64,000 nt of DNA from Timema cristinae (taxonomy: Eukaryota > Arthropoda > Insecta > Phasmatodea > Timematidae). The notes under the pieces were generated by a model, which saw nothing but the letters and a program-made list of their open reading frames with translations, was not told the DNA's origin and made no database searches. The stretch is from positions 16,307,243-16,371,242 of the forward strand of contig JBCFYV010001001.1 in assembly GCA_039000515.1 (NCBI GenBank), read 5' to 3'. The translations under genes were made by a program, and so were the position numbers. Positions 1-38,552 of the stretch are shown in pieces; the first letter of the stretch is position 1, and each line of letters starts with the position of its first letter.

Positions 1-409
1 ATTTAATTCTACAGCTGGAACTTCGTAACATTGTGTAACCGTTCCTTTTTTTTCTATTCTTTTTTTTTTAATAGATTAAAAGTTTCAAGACAGTTACATC
101 TTCTTTGAATTTACGTTGACTCCTAATAATACACACGCAACAATATGTTGCGAACAAAATCAAACTACTATTATAGGCCTAAATAGATGATAAAAAAGAA
201 CACACATCTCAATAATTAAATAATATGAAGTATATTCCATGTTATAAACGAACCATTATTGGGATGGTGTTCGAACAATCACTGCATTTACATTGTATTA
301 TTGACGCAAACCCACAATGTAATCACAACAAAACTAAATCACAATAAAGCCAATAAAATAAATTAAAATAGTCATTCATAACGTATATATATCAAAGCGA
401 TCTTTATTT
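1..409. other. AT-rich DNA with no recognisable feature
   Basis: The stretch is AT-rich with short T runs and no open frame of note on either strand. I see no repeat unit, tRNA-like box or splice-bounded open segment in it. Confidence 0.5.
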
Positions 410-419
410 TTAAAAAAAC

Positions 420-745
420 TTGTTTTGAAGCAACTCGCTCTGTGTAAAATCCGACTGACCGAAATGAAAACTTTCGATAGACTGACATGGCTGTTGGCCG
501 CACTGGTTGTCAGCGGCAGAGCAAAACAGCTGAAAGTCGTCGGTCGTCGTTTGTCCGGCGCTTTGCGGTAATGTTAATGTGAAGCCGGGCGAAACGACCG
601 ACCCAAAACTATCTGATTCGGAACGACACCTACAACAGTCGGCTCTGTGGGTGCTCGTAGAGGGAGGAGCCGAAATGTTGCGACGGAACACGCTGGCTGC
701 TGTGTGCATTCGAGAGGACTATGGTTTAAATTCCAGCTATACCGC
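420..745. promoter_or_regulatory. CpG-rich patch, possible promoter or 5' non-coding exon
   Basis: This 0.3 kb patch is visibly richer in G+C and CpG than its surroundings (clusters of CG around 538-620 and 655-690). It stays open on both strands for 60-99 codons, but neither translation resembles a family I know and the composition alone would favour open frames. A promoter or first non-coding exon of the E2 gene 7 kb downstream, or of a divergent gene, is possible; a piece of an unknown repeat is equally possible. Transcript start data would settle it. Confidence 0.25.
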
Positions 746-814
746 GTCAAACAATTATTGAGCCTTTGTCAATAAAGAAGGCCTACTCGTTAGTAACTGT
801 GAGTGTGATATATT

Positions 815-1185
815 CAATCCAACACTCACTGGACCTTTTGGGTCAAGTGCCTTAAACACGTTCTAAAGCTAGAACTCGCTAATAGCCCTGATACACTCCA
901 TCCAAAACTTACTGGACCTTTTGGGACAAGTGATTTAAACACGTTCTAAAGCTAGAACTCGCTAATAGCCCTGATACACTCCATTCAAAACTCACTGGAC
1001 CTTTTGGGACAAGTGCTTTAAACACGTTCTAAAGCTAGAACTCGCTAATAGCCCTGATACACTCCATTCAAAACTCACTGGACCTTTTGGGACAAGTGCT
1101 TTAAACACGTTCTAAAGCTAGAACTCGCTAATAGCCCTGATACACTCCATTCAACACTCACTGGACCTTTTGGGACAATAGTGTT
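815..1185. repeat. 83-bp tandem repeat, about 4.4 copies
   Basis: The phrase CACTGGACCTTTTGGG recurs at exact 83-bp spacing; unit starts are near 815, 898, 981, 1064 and 1147. The middle copies are nearly identical and the outer ones diverge, as expected of an array homogenised at its centre. No open frame runs through it. Confidence 0.93.
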
Positions 1186-1299
1186 CTCACACACTAATTA
1201 GGCTAGTACTCATTAATAGCGTTTATATATACCGTGATTTTGGTTAGAAGAGCAGTAGATAAAATTCAAACATATTTATTTGCAGCCAACAGGGATAAC

Positions 1300-1445
1300 A
1301 TTTTACTAGACTATTTGTGTTATTTTATAGGTATTTATAATATATATATCAAACATAACAGCTGCATATAACATGACTTGATGCATGAATATATTAACTT
1401 TGTTTTAGTAACTTTATTAACTAACTTCAACTGTTCTTCCTACCA
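1300..1445 (+). repeat. Dispersed repeat family D, copy 1
   Basis: A segment with AACATGACTTGA, a short AT spacer, TATTAACTTT and a closing TTCTTCCT. The same order of words recurs at 16590-16715 and 49560-49715, and in reverse orientation at 24805-24955 and 57255-57360. No coding content is seen, so I treat it as an unnamed short interspersed repeat. Confidence 0.5.
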
Positions 1446-1600
1446 AAATAATACTATACTTCATCCGATACTCACGGGTCTTTCTGCAACAAGTGTTTTC
1501 ACACGTTTCAAAGTTAGTACTCTTTAACTGCGTTGATATACTTCATCCGACACTCACTGGCCTTTCTGCACGAGTATTTTCACACGCTTTAGATTCAGTA
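1440..1600. repeat. Diverged outlying copies of the 83-bp repeat
   Basis: Two units with the same order of words (CATCCGACACTCACTGG, then a TTTTCACACG segment, then AGTACTC) occur here, about 250 bp beyond the main array. They are far more diverged than the array copies, so they are probably older edge copies separated by inserted sequence. Confidence 0.7.
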
Positions 1601-1763
1601 ATGTCTCCGTGACACCGTGTTATCATCATTATCATTATCATCATTATTATGATCATCATAGGAGAGTGATGGTGAATTTACTCCTCGTTTGTCTTGTTTA
1701 GGATAGTCAGATCGAAAACTAAGCTGTGTAAGCACACGGAGACAACAAACTTAATCACGCTTT

Positions 1764-2054
1764 AACTAAAGGGCCACCTGCCTCTGTGGCGTAGTTAGCT
1801 AACGCGCTAGTCGTGTTGAGCTCGGCTACCGAGGACGGGGAGATCGAGGTTCGAATCTCGGTCGGGTGAACTGAGGGGTGTTTTTTCCTAAATGTCTTTC
1901 CATTCTCCCTCCACGCAAATGCGGGTTCACTCCCTCTAAATTTAACCTACTCAATTCCTAATCCATTAGCATAATTAGTACTTAAGAGTATAACCCGAAC
2001 GGGTAGTAAGACGTGGTGATAAATAATATTAATAATAATAAAAACTAAAGGGCC
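1764..2054 (+). mobile_element. tRNA-derived SINE, family B, with 12-bp target duplication
   Basis: The head carries polymerase III box-like elements: TGGCGTAGTTAGC (A box) and GGTTCGAATCT (B box). The tail has the ACCCGAACGGGTAGTAAGAC segment followed by (TAA)n. It is bounded by a perfect 12-bp duplication, AACTAAAGGGCC, at 1764-1775 and 2043-2054, so the inserted unit is 1776-2042. It has landed inside the start of the DNA element at 2047-2850. Confidence 0.92.
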
Positions 2055-2850
2055 CTACAGACGGCACGATTTGGTCAGGCCAGGCGAAATATTGGGTCGT
2101 GTGTAGGTGTGTCTCCCAACAAAAACTTTCCTTATCTCATGTCGGGTGATGTCGGCTGGCTGATGCATCCAACCGCACGACCTTCCGACCAAATCTTGTC
2201 GTATGTAGCATTGTCGGATGATTCAGAGTGTCAGTTGTACTTCAAATACGGGCGCTAGTAGTATTGTGTATGTAGTAACATCATATGACTTGAAATTTTT
2301 TTAAGTTCCGTTAGCAATTTTTTGGTCCACATTTTTATTATTCTGGAATTAATCCCTAACGATGCTATTAGCATGATCCCAACTTTTTGGTGTTTGGATA
2401 ATATAGAGGGCATGGTGCGTGTGTCTCTTAGAGAGAAAGAAAAACAACTGATGATAGCAGGCACTAAGTCTGTAGGTTAACACCTGATTTAGGAGACCTG
2501 GTGGTCTAGGGGTAAGGTGTCAGACTTCTATGCTGGCGGCCGGGGTTCAATCCTCGGTCCCGGCAAAGATTTATCTGATTACCAAACCCTTCCTTCACCT
2601 CTGACAAGACATCTTGTGAATGTGGGGAATGCCAGGCCTCCACCGTGGTTCGGATTCCATGTTAAACTGTAGGTCCTCCATTTCATCTCACAATCACCCT
2701 ACCATTACAGATTAGCGTAAGTGCGTATAACCCGAATGGGTAGTAAGACGTGGTAATAATAATAATAATAATATTAATAATAATAACACCTGATTTGGTC
2801 AGACCGACTGTCGGGTCAACCAGATCGGAACGTCTTTAAGGGGAGCCCTT
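2047..2850. mobile_element. Non-autonomous DNA element split by a SINE
   Basis: The left end begins AAGGGCCCTACAGACG. The right end, read on the other strand, begins AAGGGCTCCCC followed by AGACG and CGATCTGGT, matching the left-end words in the same order. The termini therefore look like a diverged inverted repeat. The SINE at 2478-2796 sits inside it, and the SINE at 1764-2054 has duplicated its left end. No clean target duplication of its own was found and no transposase is present. PIF/Harbinger-like ends are a possibility only. Confidence 0.45.
2478..2796 (+). mobile_element. tRNA-derived SINE, family A, with 13-bp target duplication
   Basis: Full-length copy of the commonest repeat in the window. 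It has an A-box-like TGGTCTAGGGGTAAGG and a B-box-like GGGGTTCAATCC in a tRNA-like head, a body, the conserved tail around ACCCGAATGGGTAGTAAGAC, then (ATA)n. Perfect 13-bp duplications TAACACCTGATTT lie at 2478-2490 and 2784-2796, giving an insert of 2491-2783. Confidence 0.96.
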
Positions 2851-2989
2851 GAGTTATCTAGGTTTAAGTTAATGGTAATTGCCGGGTTATTAAAGTATTA
2901 TAATATTCAATTAGTAATCTGTTTTTTACTATCATAAACTATTCCAAGCTGTCAAAACCTAATATTTCAAACATTTTAACACGTTTTTC
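2851..2989 (+). repeat. 139-bp direct duplication, copy 1
   Basis: This segment, beginning GAGTTATCTAGGTTTAAG and ending ACACGTTTTTC, is repeated almost unchanged at 5265-5402 in the same orientation. I count only a few differences. It abuts the right end of the DNA element at 2047-2850. No open frame is conserved between copies. Confidence 0.93.
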
Positions 2990-3090
2990 ATAAATAGTTC
3001 CCGAGTCAAAGATGACTTTGCTGATTGAAGAATGACCCTGGGCCACAGACAAGTAAGAAACAGACTCTCAACCTAACTAGGGATTTTGCG

Positions 3091-3208
3091 CACTCCTTTT
3101 TCCAGCCTGAGTCCTTCAACACTAGGCCTCGCTAGTGTCACTGTTGGGTGATGATAGGACTAACCGCAGTGATCCTAGGGTTGAAGGACTCAAGCTGCAA
3201 AAAGGAGC
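3091..3208. repeat. Perfect-looking hairpin, about 35-bp arms
   Basis: The left arm (3091-3126, starting CACTCCTTTTTCCAGC) is the imperfect reverse complement of 3174-3208 (ending GCTGCAAAAAGGAGC), with a loop near 47 nt. About four mismatches are seen in the arms. A miniature foldback element is the simplest reading. The plus-strand open frame overlapping it (3148-3336) has no recognisable product. Confidence 0.75.
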
Positions 3209-3866
3209 AAGACTATTTTAACCTGAAGGTTGAGTCTTTAGGTATATTATTATTTGCCTGTGCCTTGGGCATGGGACGACTCTCTCAAATGGCTAAGTGG
3301 TTAAAGCGACTTAGATACATCTATAACCATAATTAACCAAATCTTTGGCTATCTAATACATGATATATTTTTTGTTGGTAAACTATTTGCACTCTTTTTA
3401 TTAACAGAGTTTAGTTCTTTTGTAAACTTTGTTGGGAGTATTTATCTAATGTTTCCATTTATATATATGATAATACTCGATACCCTATTCATTAACGTTT
3501 AAATGAGTGTTTAGTAAAATACTCAATAAACTTCAATAAATACGTTGGAGTTATTTTCATAGTAATACAATTTTTATGGACGTATCCAAACTATATCTAT
3601 CTTGGAACAGAAGTTTGTCAATCAAGAAAATACAAATGGTCTCCTAACAAAAAAATAAAATGTTAATAAAGCTCAAAAATCTCTTGTAGACGAGTTTTTA
3701 GGTATAGTACAAACGCTATATTACGCACAAAATCATAATAGTTTGTGTAAGAATCGGATGGGGTGTAGGGATCACTTAAGATGTTGATACAACAGCTGAT
3801 ATTAAGTAGTATTTATGTAAACTCGTTGATCTCTTTAATATAATTGGATGGATCTGGGACTGAAAT

Positions 3867-3957
3867 TTTCGAGTTGCCATCTGAACACCATTGTGTAAGA
3901 GAGAAAGAAATGTTCGGGTATCTTTTTCTCTCTCTCTTACATACATAAATGGCAATG
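3867..3957. repeat. Compact hairpin with long stem (pre-miRNA-like shape)
   Basis: The arms pair as GTTGCCAT with ATGGCAAT at the base and TGTAAGAGAGAAAGAAA with a CT-rich TTTTTCTCTCTCTCTTACA partner near the top. The loop of about 11 nt centres on 3913-3920. A central bulge separates the two stems. The size suits a microRNA precursor, but I do not recognise a known mature sequence, and a purine/pyrimidine-rich stem can arise by chance. Confidence 0.4.
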
Positions 3958-4369
3958 TGGCATTTTGATTCAGATATTTATGATATGCTGGAGTGTTTTA
4001 ACAAACGTAAAAATCCTACATTTTGAACAAGAACTAATAATTAATTTGAAGAATTGGTTGAGCTAGATTTAAAAAAAAGTTTTAGAGCTACGAAAACTAT
4101 TGCCACTGATTTCTTAGAGATGATTGGAGATAGTTTTGAAAGATGACAAATGAGAACCTAACTATTGGCGTTATAAAACGAATAAATTTAAAAAATATAT
4201 ATATAGACTTATGGTGATCGTTCGTATTAAACCAAATATTAATGCAATATTATTTGATGATTGAATAGTTTGGCCAAAGGAATATAAGAGGGCCTAGCCT
4301 ATACTTTGGCAGCCAGTCATATAAATTGAAAAGTGGGCCTTTACAATGCTTTATTTATTTAAACATTGC

Positions 4370-5040
4370 ATAGTTATGTGGAATAACAACTTTTAATTGC
4401 ATTTTTAATTCCTTTTTTGAGCACTTCATAAAGGTCTAGGCATATCTGTATTAAGTCCCTTACCATACAGTTATTAAAGTTTCACTTGAAACATGAACCT
4501 ATTGGTTGAGAAAAAATATTCACGCACAGCTGTGGTAGCCTAGTGTTTATAAACTAAAAACTTAGTGGCTATGTAAGACCTTCTAGCAACTAATTGTCAC
4601 GCCTATGCTCTGTAGTGTAAGATATTTCCTTTTTTCTCTACTAGTTATACTCTAGGAGGCCTACTTATTAGTTTTGGGAGAGAATTGACAATGTTTTCCA
4701 TTAAGGCCTAGGGCTAGATGTATTAAATAGCTATACTGTGGTATTATAATTAAAGTTTTACTTGAAACTTGACCCTAGTTATTAAGGGAAAAAATTTCAC
4801 ACACAGCTGGTGCTTATTTAAAAACCAGTGGTTTAAACAAATCAAAACTAACATATAAAATTATGATTCAGTATAAAAACAAATTTTACTTTCATTTTTG
4901 TATTCCTTTTTCCAACACTTCATAAAGGCCAAGGTCCAGTTTTATTACATAGCCTACACTTGTTAAAGTTTCACTTAAAACCCGAACCCAGTCATTGAAA
5001 AAAACATATTCACAAACCGCTGTGGTAGCCTATAAGGTGA
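4370..5040. repeat. Degenerate tandem repeat, three units of about 240 bp
   Basis: Three successive blocks share the same order of words: a T-rich start ending CCTTTTT, CACTTCATAAAGG, GTTAAAGTTTCACTTGAAAC, and a close of ATATTCAC..CAGCTGTGGTAGCC. The closing parts lie near 4479-4560, 4751-4810 and 4964-5035. The units are strongly diverged, so the array is old. Confidence 0.65.
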
Positions 5041-5264
5041 CGGTGCATAAAATCCGGTATATATAAGCCACTTTTTATTTATACAAAATGGCAAGTAATA
5101 CATTATTGTATAAAATAATTTCCCTCGCAAGGATACGGAGAATAAAATGATACTTTACTCATATTATAATTATTCGAAAAACTTTTTGTATTTGCAACAA
5201 TTAAACAACTCACCAAAACCATAGAGAAACATAGATATTAAAGTGATGTTCGAAATTTTAATTT

Positions 5265-5402
5265 GAGTTATCTAGGTTTAAGTTAATGGTAATTGCCGGG
5301 TTATTTAAGTATTATAATATGCAATTAGTAATCCTTTTTTACTATCATAAACTATTCCAAGCTGTCAAAACCTAATATTTCAAACATTTTAACACGTTTT
5401 TC
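5265..5402 (+). repeat. 139-bp direct duplication, copy 2
   Basis: Near-identical partner of 2851-2989. Here the copy is followed directly by TTGAAATATTAGG, the reverse complement of CCTAATATTTCAA inside the repeat (about 5371-5383). This copy can therefore close a small hairpin that the first copy lacks. Confidence 0.9.
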
Positions 5403-6133
5403 TTGAAATATTAGGATCCCCCACTCAGCGATATGGCAATACCCGATGACTTAGGTGAGTTTTGGTTCAATTGTATATCATAACAAATAATTATATTAAT
5501 TTTTGGTTTTAGCATAAACAGTTTTTCCATATCCTTTTGAGTATAAGGATGATGTTAAATTATTATTTATTTACTAGTTCATATAAAAAAAGTGCCTTAT
5601 ATGTACTTGTTATTGCGCACCCTCCCCCCCCCCCCTTTTTTCAACAATCTAGTTTATTCTTAAGCAGGATAAAATCAATAATTAAACCTATTAGGTAGAT
5701 TTAAAAATAATGTAATAGTTTTTGGAAGGAATATTAGTAAAATGTGTTTGAAACATGCAAAAGACTCGCAAATGTATTTAAAATTAAATTAGACAATGAT
5801 TGTTAATGCATTTCAGCATTCATTTATTCCCATTTCCACTAACAAATATTTTTGTTAGAGTGACCTTTGAGTAAAAATATACCACCAACCTTGCATCCAA
5901 CAAATTAACTCCAAGTCAACTAACGTCCACATAGAAAGCTATTCAAACAGTAAACTACGTTAACCAGAATTTTTAACTCGGGATTATACTAAACCTCAGC
6001 TTATTAACCATTTGTTTGGTTCGATAAGGAAACATTGGCCCTTAGTGATAATTTCATTATAACATGTTTTTACACTAAACATTTGTTTGTTATTGACTTT
6101 AGGGATGCCTTTGAAAGTAAGTACCGGTACTTT

Positions 6134-7600
6134 CCTGTTAATCTGTATCCCACAAGACAAATTTTATAAGAAAGCTGCAAATGATTGTACAAGCAAGCGG
6201 CTTTGCAGGGTTTTACTTTTGACAAAAGTAAATCATTTTGGAAGGGAACTCCATCAAAATGTCCCTTACAACTCAAAATGGTGTCCATTTTAAAAAATTT
6301 CAAAAACAATTTTTTCCAAAATTCCAAAACTTTTTCCTTTTTTCCTTACTGGGGGTTACTATAACCAATGTATGAGATTAATTCATAAAAAAATAGTCTC
6401 AGACTTAATTGAGCTTCCTAGCCCCTTGTATCGTCACCATTTTGAAAGTTGAGAAATCTTTATTTTATTTTTGCAAAATAGGGAGAAATATGTCTTGTTA
6501 TATAATATATGTCTTTTACTTTGGTTTAATGACTCTGAATATGTTAATGGCATTAAAAATGCAAAAAAACCTGCAAACTTAGATGTTGTTTACTTATACA
6601 AGGAATAAATGATAAATTATAAAAGATTGATAAAATATTGTACAAATTATATACATAATACATAAAGTTAGAAATTAATGTCAAAAAACCTTAAAGGTTG
6701 TATTGCATGTAAGAGACAAAGTTGGGTAAATTAGTTGTAAATTAACAAAGTTAATTTTAAAAACAAGTACATACAATTTTATTGATGTATTAAAATTGAA
6801 AGTTTTTAAATTAATATAGGTTTAATAAATAAGTTAAATGTGTTATAATATGAAAATGTTGAAATAAAGCAATTATACAGGAGGAATAAAATTGAGACAT
6901 CTAACACTTTAAAATATCTAGGTTGTAAACTAGACTAATTACACAGAAAGTTCAAAATTATTGAAAAAATTCAATTGTAAATCTAGACCATGAAAAGGAG
7001 CTATTTGACAGTTGTACACTTTCAGTTGTTTAGTTGTAATATTATTAAAACTATAAAATATCTTTGATAAAAAAAACAGTTTACAAGATTCTTAAATACG
7101 TTAATAGTCAGAATTGTTGGATATTAATTTTTTACTTCAAGAATGAATTTTTATATGTATTTGTAATGTAGATTATTATTGTCAAAATATCAATTCGACA
7201 AGATGCAAACATAAATTTGTCATTAAGTTATTTGAAGATTTTAAATACTAAGTTTTCATTCCTTATCTTAAATGATTGGATCCCATCTCCTTATTTAGGT
7301 GAATATTAACATCGAAGTTTTAGAAGCAACATGTTTCGGTCCAGTTTACTCCATCATCGGGCATATTTACTAAAATCCAGGTGTTGATCCAGAGATTTAC
7401 ATAGTGCAATCGAAAAAATAGAAAAAATGGAGAAAAAAATATAAAATTTATAAAATGGGTGCCATTTTGAGTTGCGACATTTTAATGGGGTCCCCTTCTA
7501 ATATTTTTTACTTTTGTCGATAATAAACTTTGTAAAGCCGTTTGTTTGAACATCATTTTATTACAATTTTTTTGTTAAGGATACGGACATTAATTAATTA
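6134..7600. mobile_element. 1.5 kb element with long diverged inverted repeats
   Basis: The left arm (about 6134-6345) and the right arm (about 7395-7600) are imperfect reverse complements over roughly 200 bp. Matching words include GCGGCTTTGCA/GCCGTTTGTTTG, TTTTGACAAAAGTAAA and CAACTCAAAATGGTGTCCATTTT. The 1 kb between them is AT-rich and non-coding. This fits a non-autonomous foldback-type DNA element. The outer limits are approximate and I found no target duplication. Confidence 0.6.
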
Positions 7601-8071
7601 CATTAATACTCCAAAGAAAAGGGTGATCAGTGTTAGTTCCGTCACAATTTATTTCTTGTTATATAACTTTTGTGCTTGGGTCGATACTGGAGCTAAAATT
7701 GATAATATTTCACGCCACCTATTGATTACGTTCAAAACTATTGGAAAATAAAAACACGTATTCTGGAAGTTAATTAATCTTGTAAAAACAAATTAGGCTT
7801 TAAAGTATAATTGTCTTATTTTCATTATTATATTGTAGTCATAGAACTATAAGATTTATAATAATAGTTTTAATTATAATAGCAAATAATTTTATTAGAT
7901 ATTTCTAAATTTTACAGATTTTAATGTTTGTATTAAAATCTCTTTTGACTAATATAGTTGGACTGCGCTGAAAGACAGCAGCCATTTTCACTACCTAATC
8001 TAAAGGTATCTGGTTAGGAGTTTTCATTGTCTGGTTTTAAACCAGTAAGTTATTATACACACAACCATCAA

Positions 8072-35410
<27,339 letters not shown>

Positions 35411-38400
35411 TGTGACCCAAACTTCCTCACACAACCTGGCGACAGGGAGAAATAAAGTCCATTTAAAATAAGGAATCTTTTTCTAAACAGAAATTATATA
35501 AATAAAAAAAAAAGCATAAGAGCAGTTGGGACTTCGTAGCTCTTGGCACTTGTTCAATTATGGCTTTTATGAAAAATATTTGGAGTTTTGTCTGTATTGG
35601 AAAAATAACTTTCTTCCTCTCTTTGAAGCGACCGTTTGCCATTGTGTGCACATAATTATATTTTATGTTTTTTTTTAAGAAATCAAATTGATATTTTTTT
35701 AAACATTAATTCAAATGTATATTTTTAATGCTTGTAAATTATGAAAATAACAAACCTTTAGTTAAATACTTGTTGTGAAATAAAAAATGAAAAAACTATA
35801 TTAAAATTGTCTTATGGTTAAAATTTTAAGTTTTCTTTTTTAAGTTTTCTTTTGTTAACTATGCTTCTATTTTCTGCAAACAGAAGTTTTGTATATCTTC
35901 TATAGAAACATAATTCAAGATGTTACAAAAGAGAAATTGAAAATATTTCCTGTACACTTAATTATGTTTCTATCCTGCCCATATGAGTTGTAGGGAAAAA
36001 AGAAGAGGAAACAAAATTTTAACATGGATATGTCGCTTCTCCCTTCTCCCCCCCCCCCCTCTTTCTCGCCCCCCCCCCCTCTTTCTCGCCCTACCCTTAC
36101 CCCAGGGAATATTTCAAATTTGCTGTCGTTCACTCTCCATTCCTCAACCCACTCTTATACTGGTAATTTTTGTTTCCTCTAAGAGCTTTGTTTTGAGATC
36201 AAAATAATCTGCCTATTTCTGGCTGATATAGCATTCGAATGGGAGGAACTTATATAAAATGGCACCATATTTGTGTTTTTATTAATTGAGAACAAAATAA
36301 AACTCAGGGTGTCATTTTGTATTTGATTTCTTCCTACAATTTTGATTTTGTATGATATAAATAGTTTCATTACTCCATTTTTACAAAAGTGGAGATTCTG
36401 TAACCTAAACCTTGTTAATAAACAATGAAATAATACATACCTTGTTTCGCTATTTATTGTTTTAGAATTATTATTTTTTTGTGTTCTTTTGTTTGTGTTT
36501 ATTTGCCTATTAATATAAGGAGAAATCTTTAAAAAGTATCTTTTAACTTCAAACTTGATATAATTTAAAGTACATTTTCTCTAAGTATATTTTAGGAATG
36601 GTTTAGTAATTTGGTTCCTTGGTTCTACCACTTTTTTACTTTAAAAAAAATAGTTCCTTTTTTATATATACATATGCATATTTTCCGAAATGAGTTGGTA
36701 ATCATTAGTTAATTTGCATGTATTTTTGTGGAGACTTTTGAAGATTTCTTTTTAAGCTTATTTGGAACTGAGAACCAAAGTAATTAAACCACTTTCATTT
36801 AGAACCAACTCATTTAAAATTGATTCATAAAATGTTTTGGCTGAATTTGTAACTCGATGAATTGGTCATTATTTAAAAATATGAACTGATAGGATCCTCG
36901 GTGTACAAGGATTGTAAATTTTGGTGCAATGTAGATTTTAATTTTTTTAAGATATTAAGGTATTTTTATGTAGGACCATTACTAACGTTAAAAAGTGAAT
37001 GGTTTCTTTAAGTTACTAATTTCCAGCAAATTTAAATCGGATATAATATTTTCAAATTGGTGTGGATTAAAGTAAAATACCTGGCTGTATTGAATAGTTC
37101 CCTATCTAATTTTCTGCTCATTTTGTTCAAATTGGTGTGATAGCAGTGAGATTTAATTTTTATTTGTTAAATATAAATGAAAGAAGTTACATTAAAGATT
37201 GATAGAAACTTTGAGGTATAACTGTATATATTGAAGACATTGTGGTTTCTATCACTTTTTTCTGTATCTTTATTTCATAAATACAATTTCCCTTCCTGTA
37301 TCTTCTTTCACATACACATTTATACCTCAAAAGTGAATAGAAGTTGCAATGTTGGTTAAGAACTAATCGTAATATTAAAGTCTTAAGTTTCTTTTGCAAT
37401 TATATTTAAATAAATAGTTGCTTAAATTTTGTTGAATTCTAAGCTAAAACTTAATATTAAAAACTAGTGATGACATTATTTTAAACTATAGCAAATAAAC
37501 GTTTTAATGTTTCAGTTTTGGGCTTTAATATATAATGACCATCTTATTTATGAAAAAAAAATGCTGTTGACTCGGTCAACAGCAAGTAAACAAGCTGGTA
37601 CTTATGGTTTAGGGCTTTATGTTTGGTTAGTCGAATATTGTCTTTTATGAATTTTCTTGGCCAATTTATAACTGCTTACGATTTAAGTTTCATTTTAATA
37701 GCTTTTACTAGCCCAATTCTATATTCTAAATAACCAATGGTTGACATTGGTGATATTGTTAAGTTTTAACTTTTAAAGTAATACAGTTTAGACACATACC
37801 AATTGATGTGTATTTCAAACAAACATATGAATCAAGTAATCTCTGGTTTGGATAAATACCAAATTAAAATGATTCAAAACAGAGCCTGCCCATTTGCTGC
37901 AACAGTCTCAGGTTTATAATTTATTTATGATTATTAGTTTAACTAAACTGTTTTTAAAACAAATTAAATGAAATACATTGTAAATGTTGAACAATTTTAC
38001 TGTATAAGCCTGTATAATAATTTTATTTCTTTTTATTTGTCTATTCCAGTTTACATTTGTATGAAACTTGTTTGGTGGTTAGAACAGTTTGTATTATATA
38101 TTAATTCTTACTTTATTAAATTGATCCTATCACCTAAATCTTTCTTTTTTTTTTTCTTTTTAATATTTTATAACTCTTGACTCACTTTTGAGGTATACAT
38201 GCGTATAATGTTATAGCTTTGTTTAAGGTATAAAATTAAAGTGCAATACACTGTGCATTTAAATTTTTTTTAAAAAAATGGGTCCACTGAATCTATAATT
38301 TGCGGAGTGGCTGGTGTTTTCAATGCTTTTTATGCAAATGCTTGTTAATTCCTTTTTTTACTGCCCCATTAGTTAAGTTAGCTAAGGATAAGTTATATTA

Positions 38401-38552
38401 TACTATTTATCAAGAGCAACATTAGTAATTTAAAGAACTGAATTTTAAGGGATGTACTTTTTTTTTGTTGTAACATAAGTTACTTCTTAGGCATGATTAT
38501 TTCACTATACACCAGAGCTCTGTGGAGTTTTGATATCAATTTTTCTTACATC
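35411..38552 (+). other. E2 3' UTR and AT-rich downstream DNA
   Basis: AATAAA words occur at 35451 (40 bases after the stop), near 35779 and near 36413, so cleavage could happen at several points; the sequence does not show which. Two C-rich blocks with CTCTTTCTCGCC spacers lie at about 36048-36092. No gene or element ends are seen further on. Confidence 0.5.

Noticed and set aside
410..709. 99-codon minus-strand frame
   Set aside because: No recognisable domain, and the CpG-rich patch is open on both strands by composition. Kept only as a possible promoter region.
815..1185. CRISPR-like array
   Set aside because: The unit repeats as a whole without unique spacers, and the genome is eukaryotic.
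2500..2570. tRNA gene calls at SINE heads (also 26070, 32090, 48600, 57655, 58600, 60390, 62615)
   Set aside because: The A- and B-box words are real but each belongs to a dispersed SINE with body, tail and often target duplication. The heads do not keep the paired stems expected of a working tRNA.
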